In this document: one piece after another, positions 26,692 to 39,370 of the stretch | How positions within the stretch are numbered: the first letter of the stretch is position 1 | How the letters are laid out: each line of letters starts with the position of its first letter | From: Cladorhizidae sp. MBARI D1340-BT2 | Taxonomy: Eukaryota; Porifera; Demospongiae; Poecilosclerida; Cladorhizidae | Length of the DNA stretch: 64,000 bases | NCBI GenBank assembly: GCA_028752905.1 | Contig: JAQNBH010000010.1 | Coordinates: forward strand, 28,061,881 to 28,125,880 | Direction: 5' to 3' | The notes under the pieces: model-generated | Told to the model about the DNA's origin: nothing | Databases searched by the model: none | The model's input: only the letters and a program-made list of their open reading frames with translations | Program-made: the position numbers and the translations under genes

Positions 26692-29041
26692 CTAAAATAG
26701 TGAGCAAAGATAATAAAGTCACTACAATGATGCTTGTTGTTGTATAGTATAATTATAGTTGTTGATAAGGACAGAGTATATGTGTATACTGTGTATTTAA
26801 ATCAACCTTGAACAGATGCATCCAAAAGTGTTTGGGTAGTCAAAGGTGCATAGAACTAAATCAGTATAAAATCTGGACAATTATATGCATAGGTATATAG
26901 AGGATTAAAATTATATAGACCAAAATCTAATGAAATTCTCATCAAAAGCACATGAACACTGGCTAAAATGTACCATGAATATTTTAATAACACTAAGAAA
27001 AACCCATTGAACTATTTCATAGGAAATAGATTTCATTTAAAGTTTTAATATCATACCTGAATAGTCCCCTATTTCATATTCCACAAACTACTGAATATAC
27101 TTGAGTATATTTTACATACATACATTGGAGCCTTGCTCATCAAGTCATTCAATTTCTGTGCAACTTTGTCTAATGTAAGTTTAGGAAAGCGGTGTGGGTT
27201 GTTCTGTTTAACATTAATGGCTTACTGGTGGTGTCTTTGTACATGTCATCTGTAGATATTAATTGTTGAAATTATTGAGTATTACAATTATGGAATATTT
27301 TTTGGAAATAGAAAGCAGCTGTTTATTGTAGATGTGTAAGGACCAGTGTTTAGCCACAGCTACATGTACTGTATGTTTAAAAATTGAGGGTTATGTGCAA
27401 TTTCAAATTTATGGACAACTATTGTTCCGACAATAACCAGATAAGTGAGGATCTATAGACCATAAAATTACAAAAGTGTAGCTGAATGTTTGAATATTAT
27501 ACAGTCATGCAACTTTGACGAGATTACACTTTTCTTTCCAATCAGACCTTTTCTTCCTTTAGAGCTGTTAGCTAGAGCTTGCTAATTGAAGTTATACATG
27601 TACTAGCATATATACTTCTAAAGAGGGTTTGACCAGCACTTGTTTCAACCATAATGTTTCTCTAATTCGAATGAAGTTTTGTACATATAGTTAAACTAAA
27701 CAGGAAACAATGTTGCAGGCAAATAATAAGATTAAAACGTCAATATTTATATCCAGGTTAGAGGTATAGCTGAAAAAATCCGTATAAGTGTAAAAAAAGT
27801 TGGGCGTCTCAAATAAATGTGTAATATACACCAAATTCTTTAGCCTAATTTTCCTAATAATGTGTGGTAATTATTTACTTCCTCCTTGGCTTTTGCTATA
27901 TAAAAGCTTTCTAAATATTGACTGGAATACACTGAAAGTTTGTTGCATTTTACTGTAAGTTTAACACAGCTAAACATAATCTAGGGAAACCTGTTTAATG
28001 TACTTGCACTAGCTATGGGGAATCTATCAAACAAATAACAATAATACTTCAATACATATTATTTTCTTTGAAGGGTGTACTATTGTATTCTTGGTTATTT
28101 TCATTAACTTATAGTTAGCTAGAGAGCTACCAGCTATTTAGGTAGTGGAGGAGTTTGAACCTTCGACAGCATGCCAAGTAGAATTGGAGATTGTGGTTTG
28201 AGATTTACAATTTCAAAACCTCAGAAAATGCATGTTCATAAGCACAAAAGTTACTGAGAATTTTAAGTTATATCGGTTGTAGGGAGCATTGTCTGCCTTC
28301 CCACACAACTCCGAGATTAGGAAGTTTCACCATTTCCCACATGTCCTATCAGCACCCTGACAGTCTTGGTGGTGCTTCCCATGCTTATACACAAGCACAT
28401 ATCAAAGCAAGAGGGATTTGCACTAGTAATCAACACAGTTTGACAAAGCACTGCTTATATATATGTATGGCCCATGTATGGCTACTATTATTTTTTTAAT
28501 AAATAGCACTAGGATTCCCAGAGTTGGATACCTTAATACAATTAAGATTAATTGTGTTTTGCTGTGAAAAGGGTGCTTGAAAGAAGGCATAATTATTGTA
28601 GGCTAGTTTGTTCAAGAAGAAAAGTAAATGGTGAAATATTTATAAAGCAAACAGGCATACCAAATATTCGATTGTTTCCTTGTTTTTTAATTTTATTAGT
28701 CGTGGTTTTTTAATGCATATTTCACTGCATATTTCACTCCTACTATATTTCATGTGCCAAAACTTTATCAAAGCTGCATATAAGTGAAAATCTTATTTAC
28801 ACATCACTTTCATTGAAAATATTTAAATTAACAGCTCATGTTCATATTATGGATATTTTCATCTATATTCTTATTGAGGTAGTGAGAGAACATGCTCTAT
28901 TTGTGGGTCTGGCTTTCTCAGGCATAGGCCAACTGTGCATTCATCACATCTTCTAGAACAGTTTGTGTTAGGCAGAGAATGACTAACCCACAGTTACACC
29001 TACTAAAGTCACAGTGACATGAAACTAAAGGATAAACTTAC

Positions 29042-29341
29042 TCCGAATCTGAACATTGAAGGCTCTATTTGCAGAGTCCAAGCTGTTTTTGGCGACACAT
29101 GAGAACATACCAGCAGCATCTGTAGATGCATTTACCCACTGCAACATAGAGGTGCCACTAAACCAATCACTGGTGGTGGTGGTGATGGTGATTGAGTCAT
29201 TGCTGCTGCTGAGAGGTAGTCCATTTTGGATCCACTCCAGCAAGGGGAGAGGTATTCCCTCAAAGTTACACATAAGAATCAAAGTGCCATTTATGTCGAA
29301 TGTTACCAAGGGACTATTGGTGGTAGTCACATTAGGTGCAG
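29042..29341 (-). CDS. Ig exon 12 (mosaic of two alleles)
   Basis: 300 bp. The first two thirds carry the exon 8/10 allele (TTTTSDWFSGTSM), but the next segment reads NASTDAAGMFSC, which belongs to the exon 1-7 class. The switch is abrupt, within about 30 bp, as expected from gene conversion or crossover inside the exon. Splice sites are intact. Confidence 0.9.
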
Positions 29342-31136
29342 CTAAAATAGTGAGCAAAGATAATAAAGTCACTACAATGATGCTTGTTGTTGTATAGTAT
29401 ATAGTTGTTGATAAGGACAGAGTATATGTGTATACTGTGTATTGAAATCAACCTTGAACAGATGCATCTAAAAGTGTTTGGGTAGTCAAAGGTGCTGGTG
29501 CACAGAACTAAATCAGTAGTAAAACCTGGACAATATTATATGCATAGGTATATAGAGGATTAAAATTATATAGACCAAAATCTAATGAAATTCTCATCAA
29601 AAGCACATGAACACTGGCTAAAATGTACCATGAATATTTTCATAACACTTAGAAAAACCCATTGAACTATTTCATAGGAAATCTCATAGTAAAGAATTTC
29701 ATTTAAAGTTTGAATATCATACCTGAATAGTCCCCTATTTCATATTCCACAAACATTGGAGCCTTGCTCATCAAGTCATTCAATTTCTGTGCAACTTTGT
29801 CTAATGTAAGTTTAGTGTGCAATTTCAAATTTATGGACAACTATTGTTCCGACAATAACCAGATAAGTGAGGATCTATAGACCATAAAATTACAAAAGTG
29901 TAGCTGAAAGTTTGAATATTATACAGTCGTGCAATTTTGACGAGATTACTCTTTTCTTTCCAATCGGACTTTTTCTTTCTTTAGAGCTGTTAGGTAGATC
30001 TTGCTAATTGAAGTTATACATGTAGATAATAGCTAGCATATATACTTCTAAAGAGAGTTTGACCAGCACTTGTTTCAACCATAATGTTTCTCAAATTCGA
30101 ATGAAGTTTTGTACATATAGTTAAACTAAACAGGAAACAATGTTTCAGGCAAATAATAAGATTAAAACGTCAATATTTATATCCAGGTTAGAGGTATAGC
30201 TGAAAAAATCCGTATAAGTGTAAAAAAAGTTGGGCGTGTCAAATAAATGTGTAATATACACCAAATTCTTTAGCCTAATTTTCCTAATAATGTGTGGTAA
30301 TTATTTACTTCCTCCTTGGCTTTTGCTATATAAAAGCTTTCTAAATATTAACTGGAATACACTGAAAGTTTGTTGCATTTTACTGTAAGTTTAACACAGC
30401 TAAACATAATCTAGGGAAACCTGTTTAATGTACTTGCACTAGCTATGGGGAATCTATCAAACAAATAACAATAATACTTCAATACATATTATTTTCTTTG
30501 AAGGGTGTACTATTGTATTCTTGGTTATTTTCATTAACTTATAGTTAGCTAGAGAGCTACCAGCTATTTAGGCAGTGGAGGAGTTTGAACCTTCGACAGC
30601 ATGCCAAGTAGAATTGGAGATTGTGGTTTGAGATTTACAATTTCAAAACCTCAGAAAATGCATGTTCATAAGTACAAAAGTTACTAAGAATTTTGAGTTA
30701 TATCAGTTGTAGGGAGCATTGTCTGCCTTCTGACACAACTCCAAGATTAGGAAGTTTCACCATTTCCCACATGTCCTATATCACCACCCTGACAGTCTTG
30801 GTGGTGCTTCCTTTGCTTATACACAAGCACATATCAAAGCAAGAGGGATTTGCACTAGTAATCAACAGAGTTTGACAAAGCACTGCTTATATATTATGTA
30901 TGGCCCATATATGGCTACTATTTTTTTTTAATAAATAGCACTAGGTTTCCCAGAGTTGGATACCTTAATACAATTAAAGTTAATTGTGTTTTGCTGTGAA
31001 AAGGGTGCTAGGCATAATTATTGTAGGCCAAGAAGAAAAGTAAATGGTGAAAAATTTATAAAGCAAACAGGCATACCAAATATTCGATCGTTTCCTTGTT
31101 TTTTTTATGTTCCAAACTTTCTATCATTTTATTATT

Positions 31137-31192
31137 GATAAAGTTTTGGCACACGAAATATCCTAGGAGTGAAATATGCATTAAAAAACCAC
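31137..31192. repeat. Micro-inverted 56-bp segment (left of exon 13)
   Basis: Third copy of the same inversion, identical to that left of exon 9. Confidence 0.9.
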
Positions 31193-31485
31193 AAAAAACA
31201 ATAATTTCATTCCTTAGCTGCATATAAGTCAAAATCTTAATTTACACATCACTTTCATTGAAAATATTTAAATTAAGAGCTCATGTTTATATTAGGGATT
31301 TTTTCATCTATATGCTTATTGAGGTAGTGAGAGAACATGCTCTATTTGTGGGTCTGACTTTCTCAGGCATAGGCCAACTTGCGTTCATCACATCTTCTAG
31401 AACAGTTTGTTATAGGCAGAGAATGGCTAACCCACAGTTACACCTACTAAAGTCACAGTGACATGAAACTAAAGGATAAACTTAC

Positions 31486-31782
31486 TCCGAATCTGAACAT
31501 TGAAGGATTGATTTGCAAAGTCCAAGCTGTTTCTGGCGACACATGAGAACATACCAGCAGCATCTGTAGATGCATTTACCCACTGCAACATAGACATGCC
31601 ATTAAACTGATCGCTGGTGGTGGTGATGGTGATCAAGTCATTGCTGCTGCTGAGAGGTAGTCCATTTTGGATCCACTCCAGCAAGGGGAGAGGTATTCCC
31701 TCAAAGTTACACATAAGAATCAACGTGCCATTTATGTCGAATGTTTCCAAGGGACTATTGGTGGTAGTCACATTAGGTGCAG
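31486..31782 (-). CDS. Ig exon 13 (right end of the recent array)
   Basis: C-terminal part as in exons 9 and 11 (FANQSFNV). A private change turns SPLVTFD into SPLETFD near the A' strand. The older exons 14 and 15 also have Glu here (SPLEAID, SPLEAFD), so Glu is probably ancestral. High identity to the array ends about 110 bp upstream of its acceptor. Confidence 0.9.
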
Positions 31783-33456
31783 CTAAAATAGTGAGCAAAG
31801 ATAATAAAGTCACTACAATGATGCTTGTTCTTGTATAGTATATAGTTGTTGATAAGGACAGTGTATATGTGTATACTGTGTATTGAAATCGACCTTGAAC
31901 AGGTGCATCTAAAAGGGTCTGGGTAATCTGACGTTCATAGAACTCAACGTGTTCTAAAACCAGGCAAATGCTATAAAGTGTATTTATTGTCTATTGAACA
32001 ATAAACATCCATGAAAAATAAGAAAAGGCTGAAATGTTAAAATGTAACATGAACATTTTCGTAGCACTTAAATAATCCTATTGAAATAGAAAATTTCATG
32101 ATGATTTCTCAACGGTGAATATTTTTATTTCATAGGAAATTAAATTAGTGAAACATTTAACTGAAAATCATAAAAAACACTAGAATAAGTATTTGATATG
32201 AACTACAGAATACACATGAGTATAATATATGGAATATTTCTTTAAAGTTCTGGGCAAGTTTCAGGGAGGTTACTGAAGGTATGTGGGAGTTTGTTTCCAT
32301 TTATGGCTTACTGGTGACCTTTGTACATGTGATCTGTAAATATATTTTGTTGCAATTATTGTGCATTGCATTACAAGAATAGGAAATAGCAGTTGGAAAA
32401 AGAAACCATTTATGGTATATGACCAGTCTTTAGCCAGATCTACATGCACTTCATCATGAGAGTTATGGGCAATTTTAAACTTATGGTCACCTCTAAGTCT
32501 TAGTTCAACACTATCTGGATAAGTGATGTTCCACTTTACTTCATAGGCCAATGAATAACCAAAACATAGCTGAATGTTTGAATATCATACAGTCATGTGA
32601 CTGTGAAGACAATTGCTATTAGCTAGAACTTGCAATATTGTACATGTACATGTAGATAATCGGATATAGTATATATACAAATAAGCATAATCTAGGGAAA
32701 CCAGTTTAATTTATTTCTACTAGATAGCGAATCTGTCAAATAAATACATATTGTTTTCATAGGATGTACTATTCTATTCTTAGTCTGGTCATTTGCGTAG
32801 CTAGTTAGATAGCTACCAGTTATTTAGGCAGTAGAGGAGCTTAGACACCAAGTCAGGTAAAATTAGGGCTTGTGGTTTAAGATTTACAGTTTCAAAACCT
32901 AAGAAAATGCCTGACATAAGCACAAAAGTTGCTGCAAGAGTTTTAATTTTTATCAGTTGGAGGGAGTGTTGTCTGCCTTCCCCCACATCTCTGAGATTAG
33001 GAAGTTTCACTATTTTGCTACCACCCTTGACAGTCTTGGTGGTGCTTCCCTTGTTTATATGCAAGCAGTATCAAAGCATAGGGATTTGTACTAGTAATCC
33101 ACACAGTTTGACAAAGGTCTGCTTATATATAAATATGGCCCATGCATGGCTACTTTTTCATAAATAGCACTGGGCTTCCCAGTGCTATGGATAGGTTAAT
33201 ATAATTAAAAGTAAGTGCATTTTAGGGTTGCTGTGAAAAGGGTGCTTGATAGTAGGCTTAATTATTGTAGGCTAGTTGGTTCTAACAAGAAAAGTAAATG
33301 TTTAAAAAATATAATAATATTAACGCAAACATGCATAAGACATATTCAATACTTTCCATATGTTTTTCATGTTCTAAACTTTCTATCATTTTATGATTCA
33401 ACCCACAGTTACATCTATTAAATTCACAGTGACATGAAACCAAGCAACAAACTTAC

Positions 33457-33753
33457 TCCGAATCTGAATATTGAAGGATCTATTTGCAGAGTCCAAACTG
33501 TTTCTGGCGACACATGAGAATATACCAACAATATCCATAGATGCATTTACCCACTTCAACATAGACATGCCACTAAACTGATCAATGGTGGTGGTGATGG
33601 TGATCGAGTCATTGCTGCTGCTGAGGGGTAGTCCATTGTGCTTCCACTCAAATGAGGGGAGAGGTATTCCATCAAAATTACAAATCAGAATCAAAGTGCT
33701 GTTTATGTCGATTGCTTCCAAGGGACTATTGGTGGTAGTCACATTAGGTGCAG
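33457..33753 (-). CDS. Ig exon 14 (diverged)
   Basis: 297 bp, phase 1-1, donor A|GTAAGT and acceptor ...ACTATTTTAG as in the array. Differences include FEWKHNG at the core Trp, MLKWVNASMDIVG and GIFSCVARN. Both Cys and the Trp are kept. Unlike the array copies, the frame stays open upstream of the acceptor to an ATG at about 33,841, with a hydrophobic IVVTIFSLLTILA just before APNV. It could therefore also be read as a first exon with a signal peptide. I prefer an internal exon because the array units lost both this ATG and this frame. Confidence 0.85.
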
Positions 33754-36203
33754 CTAAAATAGTGAGCAAAGAGAATATAGTCACTACAATGCTGCTTGTT
33801 GTTGTATAGTAGTTGTTGATAAGGACAGAGTGCATGTGTATACTGGATATTGAAATCAATGTTCAACAGGTGCATCTAAAAGGGTCTGGGTAGTCCGAAA
33901 TACATACAACTCAAAACCAGGCAAATGTATGCAATAGTCGAAGGACATTTATAGTCCATGGACTAATAATGTAATGAAATGTTCATGAAAAATAAGAAAA
34001 CTGGCTGAAATGTAATTTCATAGCACTTATATAAACCTATTGAAATAGAAAATTTCTTGAAAAATGAAAAATGCTCTTTAGTGAATGTTTTTATTTCTTA
34101 GGATAAGAAATTAGTAAAACATCTAACTTATAATTTGTATATCATAAAACATTTGAATACCTATTTAAGATTCCATGAACTACAGAATACACGTGAGTTA
34201 TATACATTATTAATATTGCTTATCAAGTCGTGAAAGTTTTGGGCAATTTTGTTTACTAGGGAGGTTGCTCAGGAGTTGTGGGGGGATTTTTTCCCACTTA
34301 TTGCTTACTGGTGCTCTCTTTGTATATGTGATCTTTAAATATGTTTTGTTGCATTTATTGCGCATTACAAGAATAGTATATCACAGGAAAAAGTAGTTGG
34401 AAGAAAGTTACTGTTTATGGTTTATTTTATATCACCATTTTAGCCACACTTACATGCAATTCATGATTAAAAATTGGGAGTTATGGGAAATTTCAAAGTT
34501 ACAGGCACCTGTTGGTCCCACACTGCCTGGATAAGTGACATTCCACTGTACTTCATAGGCCATAAAATGATCAAAATGTAGCTGAAGGTTTGAATATCAT
34601 ACACAGTCATGCGACTATGACGAAATTACCCATGTTTTTCTTTAGAAGCCATTGTTATTGTCTAGAGCTTGCTAAATTGTACATGTATATATATGTAGAT
34701 AATAGGATTGTATATAGTATACATCTAAACCAGCACTTGATTCAACCAGTTCAACATTGAGTGTTCTCAAAATCGATTACAATTTGGTACATTTAGGTAA
34801 ATTAAGCATCGGAAATGAAGCTAGAAGTACCAGAATATTATTGGAATAAATATCTTACCAAGTTGAGTGTCTTTTGATGCAAATAATGCAAATAATTGTG
34901 TATTTATATACCAAACTCTCTATCCTATTTTGCTAAATTATTTACTGTCTTCTTGGTTTTGTGTTTTATAAAAGCGTTAATTGGAATACACTGACAAGTG
35001 GTTGCATTTAAATTTTAGTAAATGTTTAATACTGCATACAAATAAAACACAATCTAGGAAAAGCGGTTAAATATATTTATACAAGCTTTGGCAAATCTAT
35101 AAAACAAATAAACAACTATATATTTTTTCTTTGAAAGACTACTATTGTATTCTCAGTCTCATTGGCTTGAATAGTTGTTCAACCAATGGGGGAGTCAATT
35201 TTGAGTAGGAAGCTTTGACATCATTCCATGTAGGAATGGGACTTGTTGTTTAAGGTTTACAATTTCAAACCCGCAAACCCGCAGTACATAAGCACAAAAG
35301 TTGCAACAAGAATTTTAAGTTGTTTTAGTTGAAGGGAGTATTTTCTGATCTCCTCCACAACTCTGTAATTAACAAGTTTCACTCTTCAAGATGTCTGGTA
35401 AACACCAACCTGACTCCCTTAGTGGTGCTTCCCTTACTTATACTCAAAGCATGCAGGGATTTGGAATAGTAATCCATAGTTTGACACAGGACTGCTTATA
35501 TATACATACATGAATATATATAAGGCCTGTGCATGGGTTTGGCTACTTATTTTTTTGCTTAAATAATATTAGGCTACCCAATGCTTGAATAGGTGAATGC
35601 AAGTCTAACTAAGTGCAATTATTGAGAGTTGTTGTGAAAAGTGTAGGCACAATGGTGTAGGTTAGTTTGTTCCAACAAGAAAATTATGAAGTTAAAAAAT
35701 ATAATAAACAGGCAACGTATGAACTTTTTAACTTTTTAACTTGAGGTATGGCATGTTGTGTACAGTACCATAATAGTAATACATGTATATACAAAAGATC
35801 TTTCTTGTCCATGAACCGGCATACCCATACTTTCCATATTTTTTCATCTTTCTACATATTTTATCATTTTAAGTTTCTTTTTTTTAATGCATATTTCATG
35901 TCTAACGTCTACTCTATTATATTTTGTGGGCCAAAATTTTATCAAACAATAATTTCATACCACATAAGTGTTACACATAATTTCATGTATTTACATCAAT
36001 GTCTCATGCTCATAATATGTATATTTTCATAAAGTTTATTCAGGTAGTGAGAGAACATGCCCTATAGGTAAGTCTGGCTTTCATAGGCATAGGACAATGC
36101 ATACACCACACCTTCTACAACAATGTCTGATAGGTGGAGATGATCTAACCAACAGTTACACCCATTAAAGTCACACTGACATAAAACAAAAGGGCAAACT
36201 TAC

Positions 36204-36500
36204 TCCGAATCTGGACATTGATGGATTGATTTGCAGTGTTCAAGCTGTTTTGGGCGACACAAGTGAATATACCAACAGTATCTGTAGATGTATTTTTCCA
36301 CTGCAGCATAGAAGTGCCACTAAACTGATCACTGCTGGTCGTGATGTTGATCGATTCATTGCTGTTGTTGAGAGGTAGTCCATTGTGCATCCATTCCATT
36401 GAGGGGAGAGGTATTCCCTCAAAGTTACACACCAGAATCAAAATACTGTTTATGTCAAATGCTTCCAAGGGACTATTGGTGGTAGTCACATTAGGTGCAG
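36204..36500 (-). CDS. Ig exon 15 (diverged)
   Basis: 297 bp, phase 1-1. Reads LVCNFEG, MEWMHNG and GIFTCVAQN, with extra Asn residues (NNSNES, NTS) giving additional sequons. The acceptor AG survives, but about 18 bp further upstream the unit sequence jumps to an inverted fragment. Its intron upstream is therefore rearranged, although the remaining tract (CTTTACTTTGCTCACTATTTTAG) still looks functional. Confidence 0.85.
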
Positions 36501-36520
36501 CTAAAATAGTGAGCAAAGTA

Positions 36521-37300
36521 AAGCCATTAATGTTTAAAAAGAACCTTCTCCAAACTTACCAGTAGACCACATTGCCCAGAAATTTAATGACTTGATATGC
36601 AAGGTTAATGTATGTAGCAATATATACTAATGTATATTCTGTACTTTGTGTAATATGCTATTCATGTTTCTGTAATTAACAACACAAAACTAATACAGAA
36701 ACAAAGTGATTATTATGTTCTTATCTGCACCTCTATATTATGAATAAAACAGTAGATCATTCAAAGAAAAAATAATCAATATTATTAAATATATATTAAA
36801 CAGGTTTTCCTAGATCATCTGTATTTGTATGCCATGTTAAACTTATAGTAAAATGCAACAAACTTTCAGTGTATTCCAGTGAAAGATTTTATAAAACATA
36901 GAGCCCAGAAGGATTACTACAAAATTAGGAAAAGTAGGCTAAAGACTTTGGAATATTTGGATCAAAACAGCCCAACTTTGTTTGACATTTAGACCGATTT
37001 CCTCAGCTAACCTAGATATAAATATTGACATTCCAATCTTATTCTTGTGCCTCAAACATTGTTTGCTGTGTTAAGTTGACCTAAATGTAGCTACTAAACT
37101 GCATAGAATTTGAGAAGACCCACTGTTTAATCAAGTGCTGGTCAAACTCTCTATAGGATTATGCTAGATACATAAATAAAAAATTGCCCATATCCCTCAA
37201 TTTCCAACATGCAGCTGTGGCTAAACACTGGTCATGCATCCATAATAAACAGCTGCTTTTGTCCATCTGCTATTTCCGAAAATATGCCACTCTTATAATG
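36521..37300 (+). repeat. Inverted, reshuffled fragment of the array unit
   Basis: Reads as the reverse complement of the unit's intron. Positions 36,521-36,660 match unit positions about 1195-1045 in copy 1, including CCATTAATGTTTAAA and AAATTTAATGACTTGAT. Positions 36,790-37,300 match about 1970-1280, including CAACAAACTTTCAGTGTATTCC and CAGCTGTGGCTAAACACTGG. The two blocks are out of order, so at least two rearrangements occurred. No Ig exon lies in the inverted part. Confidence 0.75.
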
Positions 37301-38869
37301 GTCTAGGAGTGTCTTGCTTGCATGAAACACATATGAAATGCCCATGAAAAGCAAATGAAAACTGGTTGAAATTTGAAAAACCAACAAGAATATTTTCCCT
37401 CAATGAACTCTCAGTTGACATAATAACATTTTAATAACCTTCTCAAAATTAACTTCAAATTGTATTAAAATTTTAGGTTGAAGGTTATTAGAATACAAAT
37501 ATTTTTTTCATTGAAATCTAGTAGCACCCAAGGATAAAAAATGTCATAATGAATTGATTTTAGGACCTTGTTTTTCAGAACGACAAATTTTGATGAGCTG
37601 TATTTCTGTCCATCTCTTACAGCCCTTATATGTGCTTGTGAAATGGGTTCTCATCTCCAAACAAATGAATAATTTAAATAGATTTTAATGATATCTCTGA
37701 TGTATATATCCTGGTATGTAATAAAGATGGGTGAAGGCCTAGCTACAGGGATCTATATTTTGGTATGGTTGTACTCCCAAAGTCATAATTCTAGAATAAG
37801 GATTTTACTAGTAATAATCAGTTCTTGGATAAGCTTTCTAATGGTGCATTTAATTTATGTATATGCCCTGTTGATTATTTGTTGTCAGAACAATGTGGTT
37901 TAGTGTTGTCAATTAGCATACTTCATGGTGAAAGGTTTCACAATTGCATCTAAAGGTGCACATATACAAAGGTGATGTCTGAAGGTCACTGTCCACATGA
38001 AAGTTGGCTTTTGCCACGATGATACATATAAGAATACTATAAATGCACAAGCAATAATAAAATTGATATCAAAATTATAAAGAATAGAGACATTACAATA
38101 AGAAATAATTATTGTACTCTACCGATGTTTCAATAGAGCCTTCATCAGGAATAATGATCTTTTTATTTCTGATGAAGGCTAGAGCATCAATTCAAAATGT
38201 TGAGTAATTTTATTATGTCAACGGAAAGTTCTTTGGGAAGAATACATAACGATATATACATATTTATCCATGGGACCAAAAAAACCATGTCTTGAGAAAT
38301 CATTCTTTAAATTTGGAGCAAATGCATGAATAGAAATGTCCAAAACTATAGAATGGAACTATCAATATTAGAATCACCTTCTCAAAAAATTCACTTGATG
38401 TTTCGACTAGATGCTCTAGTTCTTCATCAATATTACTGACACCTGAAAATTCACTTTCATATATGTATAGCTACTGTTTTATGAAGGAATAATAAATTAA
38501 AAATCTGGAGAGTCTCTCTTAAAGAACATTATTCCCATAATACCACATACGCAGCGGGAGAATATATAACACTAATGGAGCAAGAAGAGGACTAGATGTT
38601 AAGTTTATTGACAGACAAACATATTGGCACAGATGCAGAGTCAAAGAGGCATACTACTTATGACTCCTCTCCCTGATACTCAACCGTGATGAAGTCTGGA
38701 ATCTCACCAACTAGTTCTGTTACATGACTGCCACAACTGGTCTGGTGATCAAAATGAGTGTAAATTTCACCAGCACTGATGAATTTTGTGAGATACAGCC
38801 GAAAATTCTGTGAAGTTAGATTTATCAAACTAGATTTCATAAATATTTATTAGTGCATATTTCACTGTT
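37301..38869. other. Non-coding stretch with one dispersed repeat
   Basis: AT-rich intron-like DNA. The only structure seen is a 12-bp inverted repeat, AGCCTTCATCAG at 38,137-38,148 and CTGATGAAGGCT at 38,169-38,180. It is followed by AGAGCATCAATTCAAAATG. Relatives of this core occur near 39,752 and 61,590, so it is probably the end of a dispersed element that I cannot name. Confidence 0.45.
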
Positions 38870-39370
38870 CATGAAATTACTAAATGGTATAGCTAAATTT
38901 GAATTTCATACCAGGCCTTTCAGCTATGAAGAGATTACTGTGTTTCTTCAATCTGATTTTCTGTTCTCTTTGAGACATATAGAGCAAGAGCTAGCTAAGT
39001 GCATCTAGGTTGTACATGTAAAGATAGGTAATATGATTGTCTATCATATGTACTTGTATAGTGAGTTCAGCCGGTAGCCTGTAAAAAGTGAATTTTGGTA
39101 CATGTAGGTCAACGAAATGAACTTTAATTGTCATAATCAGAAAATAATTACAATGTTAGATTATAGCTACAGTATGATCTATATTACAAACCAATATAGT
39201 TGATTCTGGTGTATTTGGAATGTGTATTAATGTTTAGCCTATTGGCTTGTTGTAATTATCTGTAGTCTACTTTGATTTGAATCTTTGTGGCAATATAGTC
39301 ATGAGTGTGTTTAAAGCTAGTTGTATTTCACTTTAAGTTTATAGGGTGCAAAAATAAACCATGAGGAAAA
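38870..39370 (-). repeat. Remnant of unit intron upstream of exon 15
   Basis: Colinear, highly diverged match to unit positions about 1435-1960 of copy 1: GAAGAGATTACTGTGTTTCTTCAATC, AGAGCAAGAGCTAGCTAAG, TTTTGGTACATGTAGGT and GTTTAGCCTA in that order. It shows the ancestral unit once extended up to exon 16, before the inversion at 36.5 kb. Confidence 0.6.

Larger units (their letters stand above)
1..31890 (-). repeat. Tandem array of ~2.64 kb Ig-exon units (13 copies)
   Basis: Head-to-tail duplications, each carrying one Ig exon and about 2.2-2.35 kb of intron-like DNA. Exon-to-exon spacing is 2643 bp five times, then 2642, 2641, 2458, 2636, 2435, 2647 and 2444 bp. Units 2-7 are almost identical over their whole length, non-coding parts included, so the amplification is recent or homogenised. 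From the eighth copy on, long and short spacings alternate, giving a ~5.08 kb dimer. The left edge is already inside a unit, so the array continues outside the window. The sharp drop in identity comes just right of exon 13, near 31,890. Between the exons I found no second convincing exon, promoter or polyadenylation site. Confidence 0.95.
31890..36519 (-). repeat. Older, diverged copies of the array unit
   Basis: The order of recognisable segments matches the recent units (for example GGCTTACTGGTG followed by TTTGTACATGTGATCTG at about 32,306-32,337, and again near 34,300), but with many substitutions and indels. Spacings are 1971 bp (exons 13 to 14) and 2747 bp (14 to 15). The decay of intron homology with intact Ig exons in the middle suggests selection on the exons. 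Confidence 0.8.
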
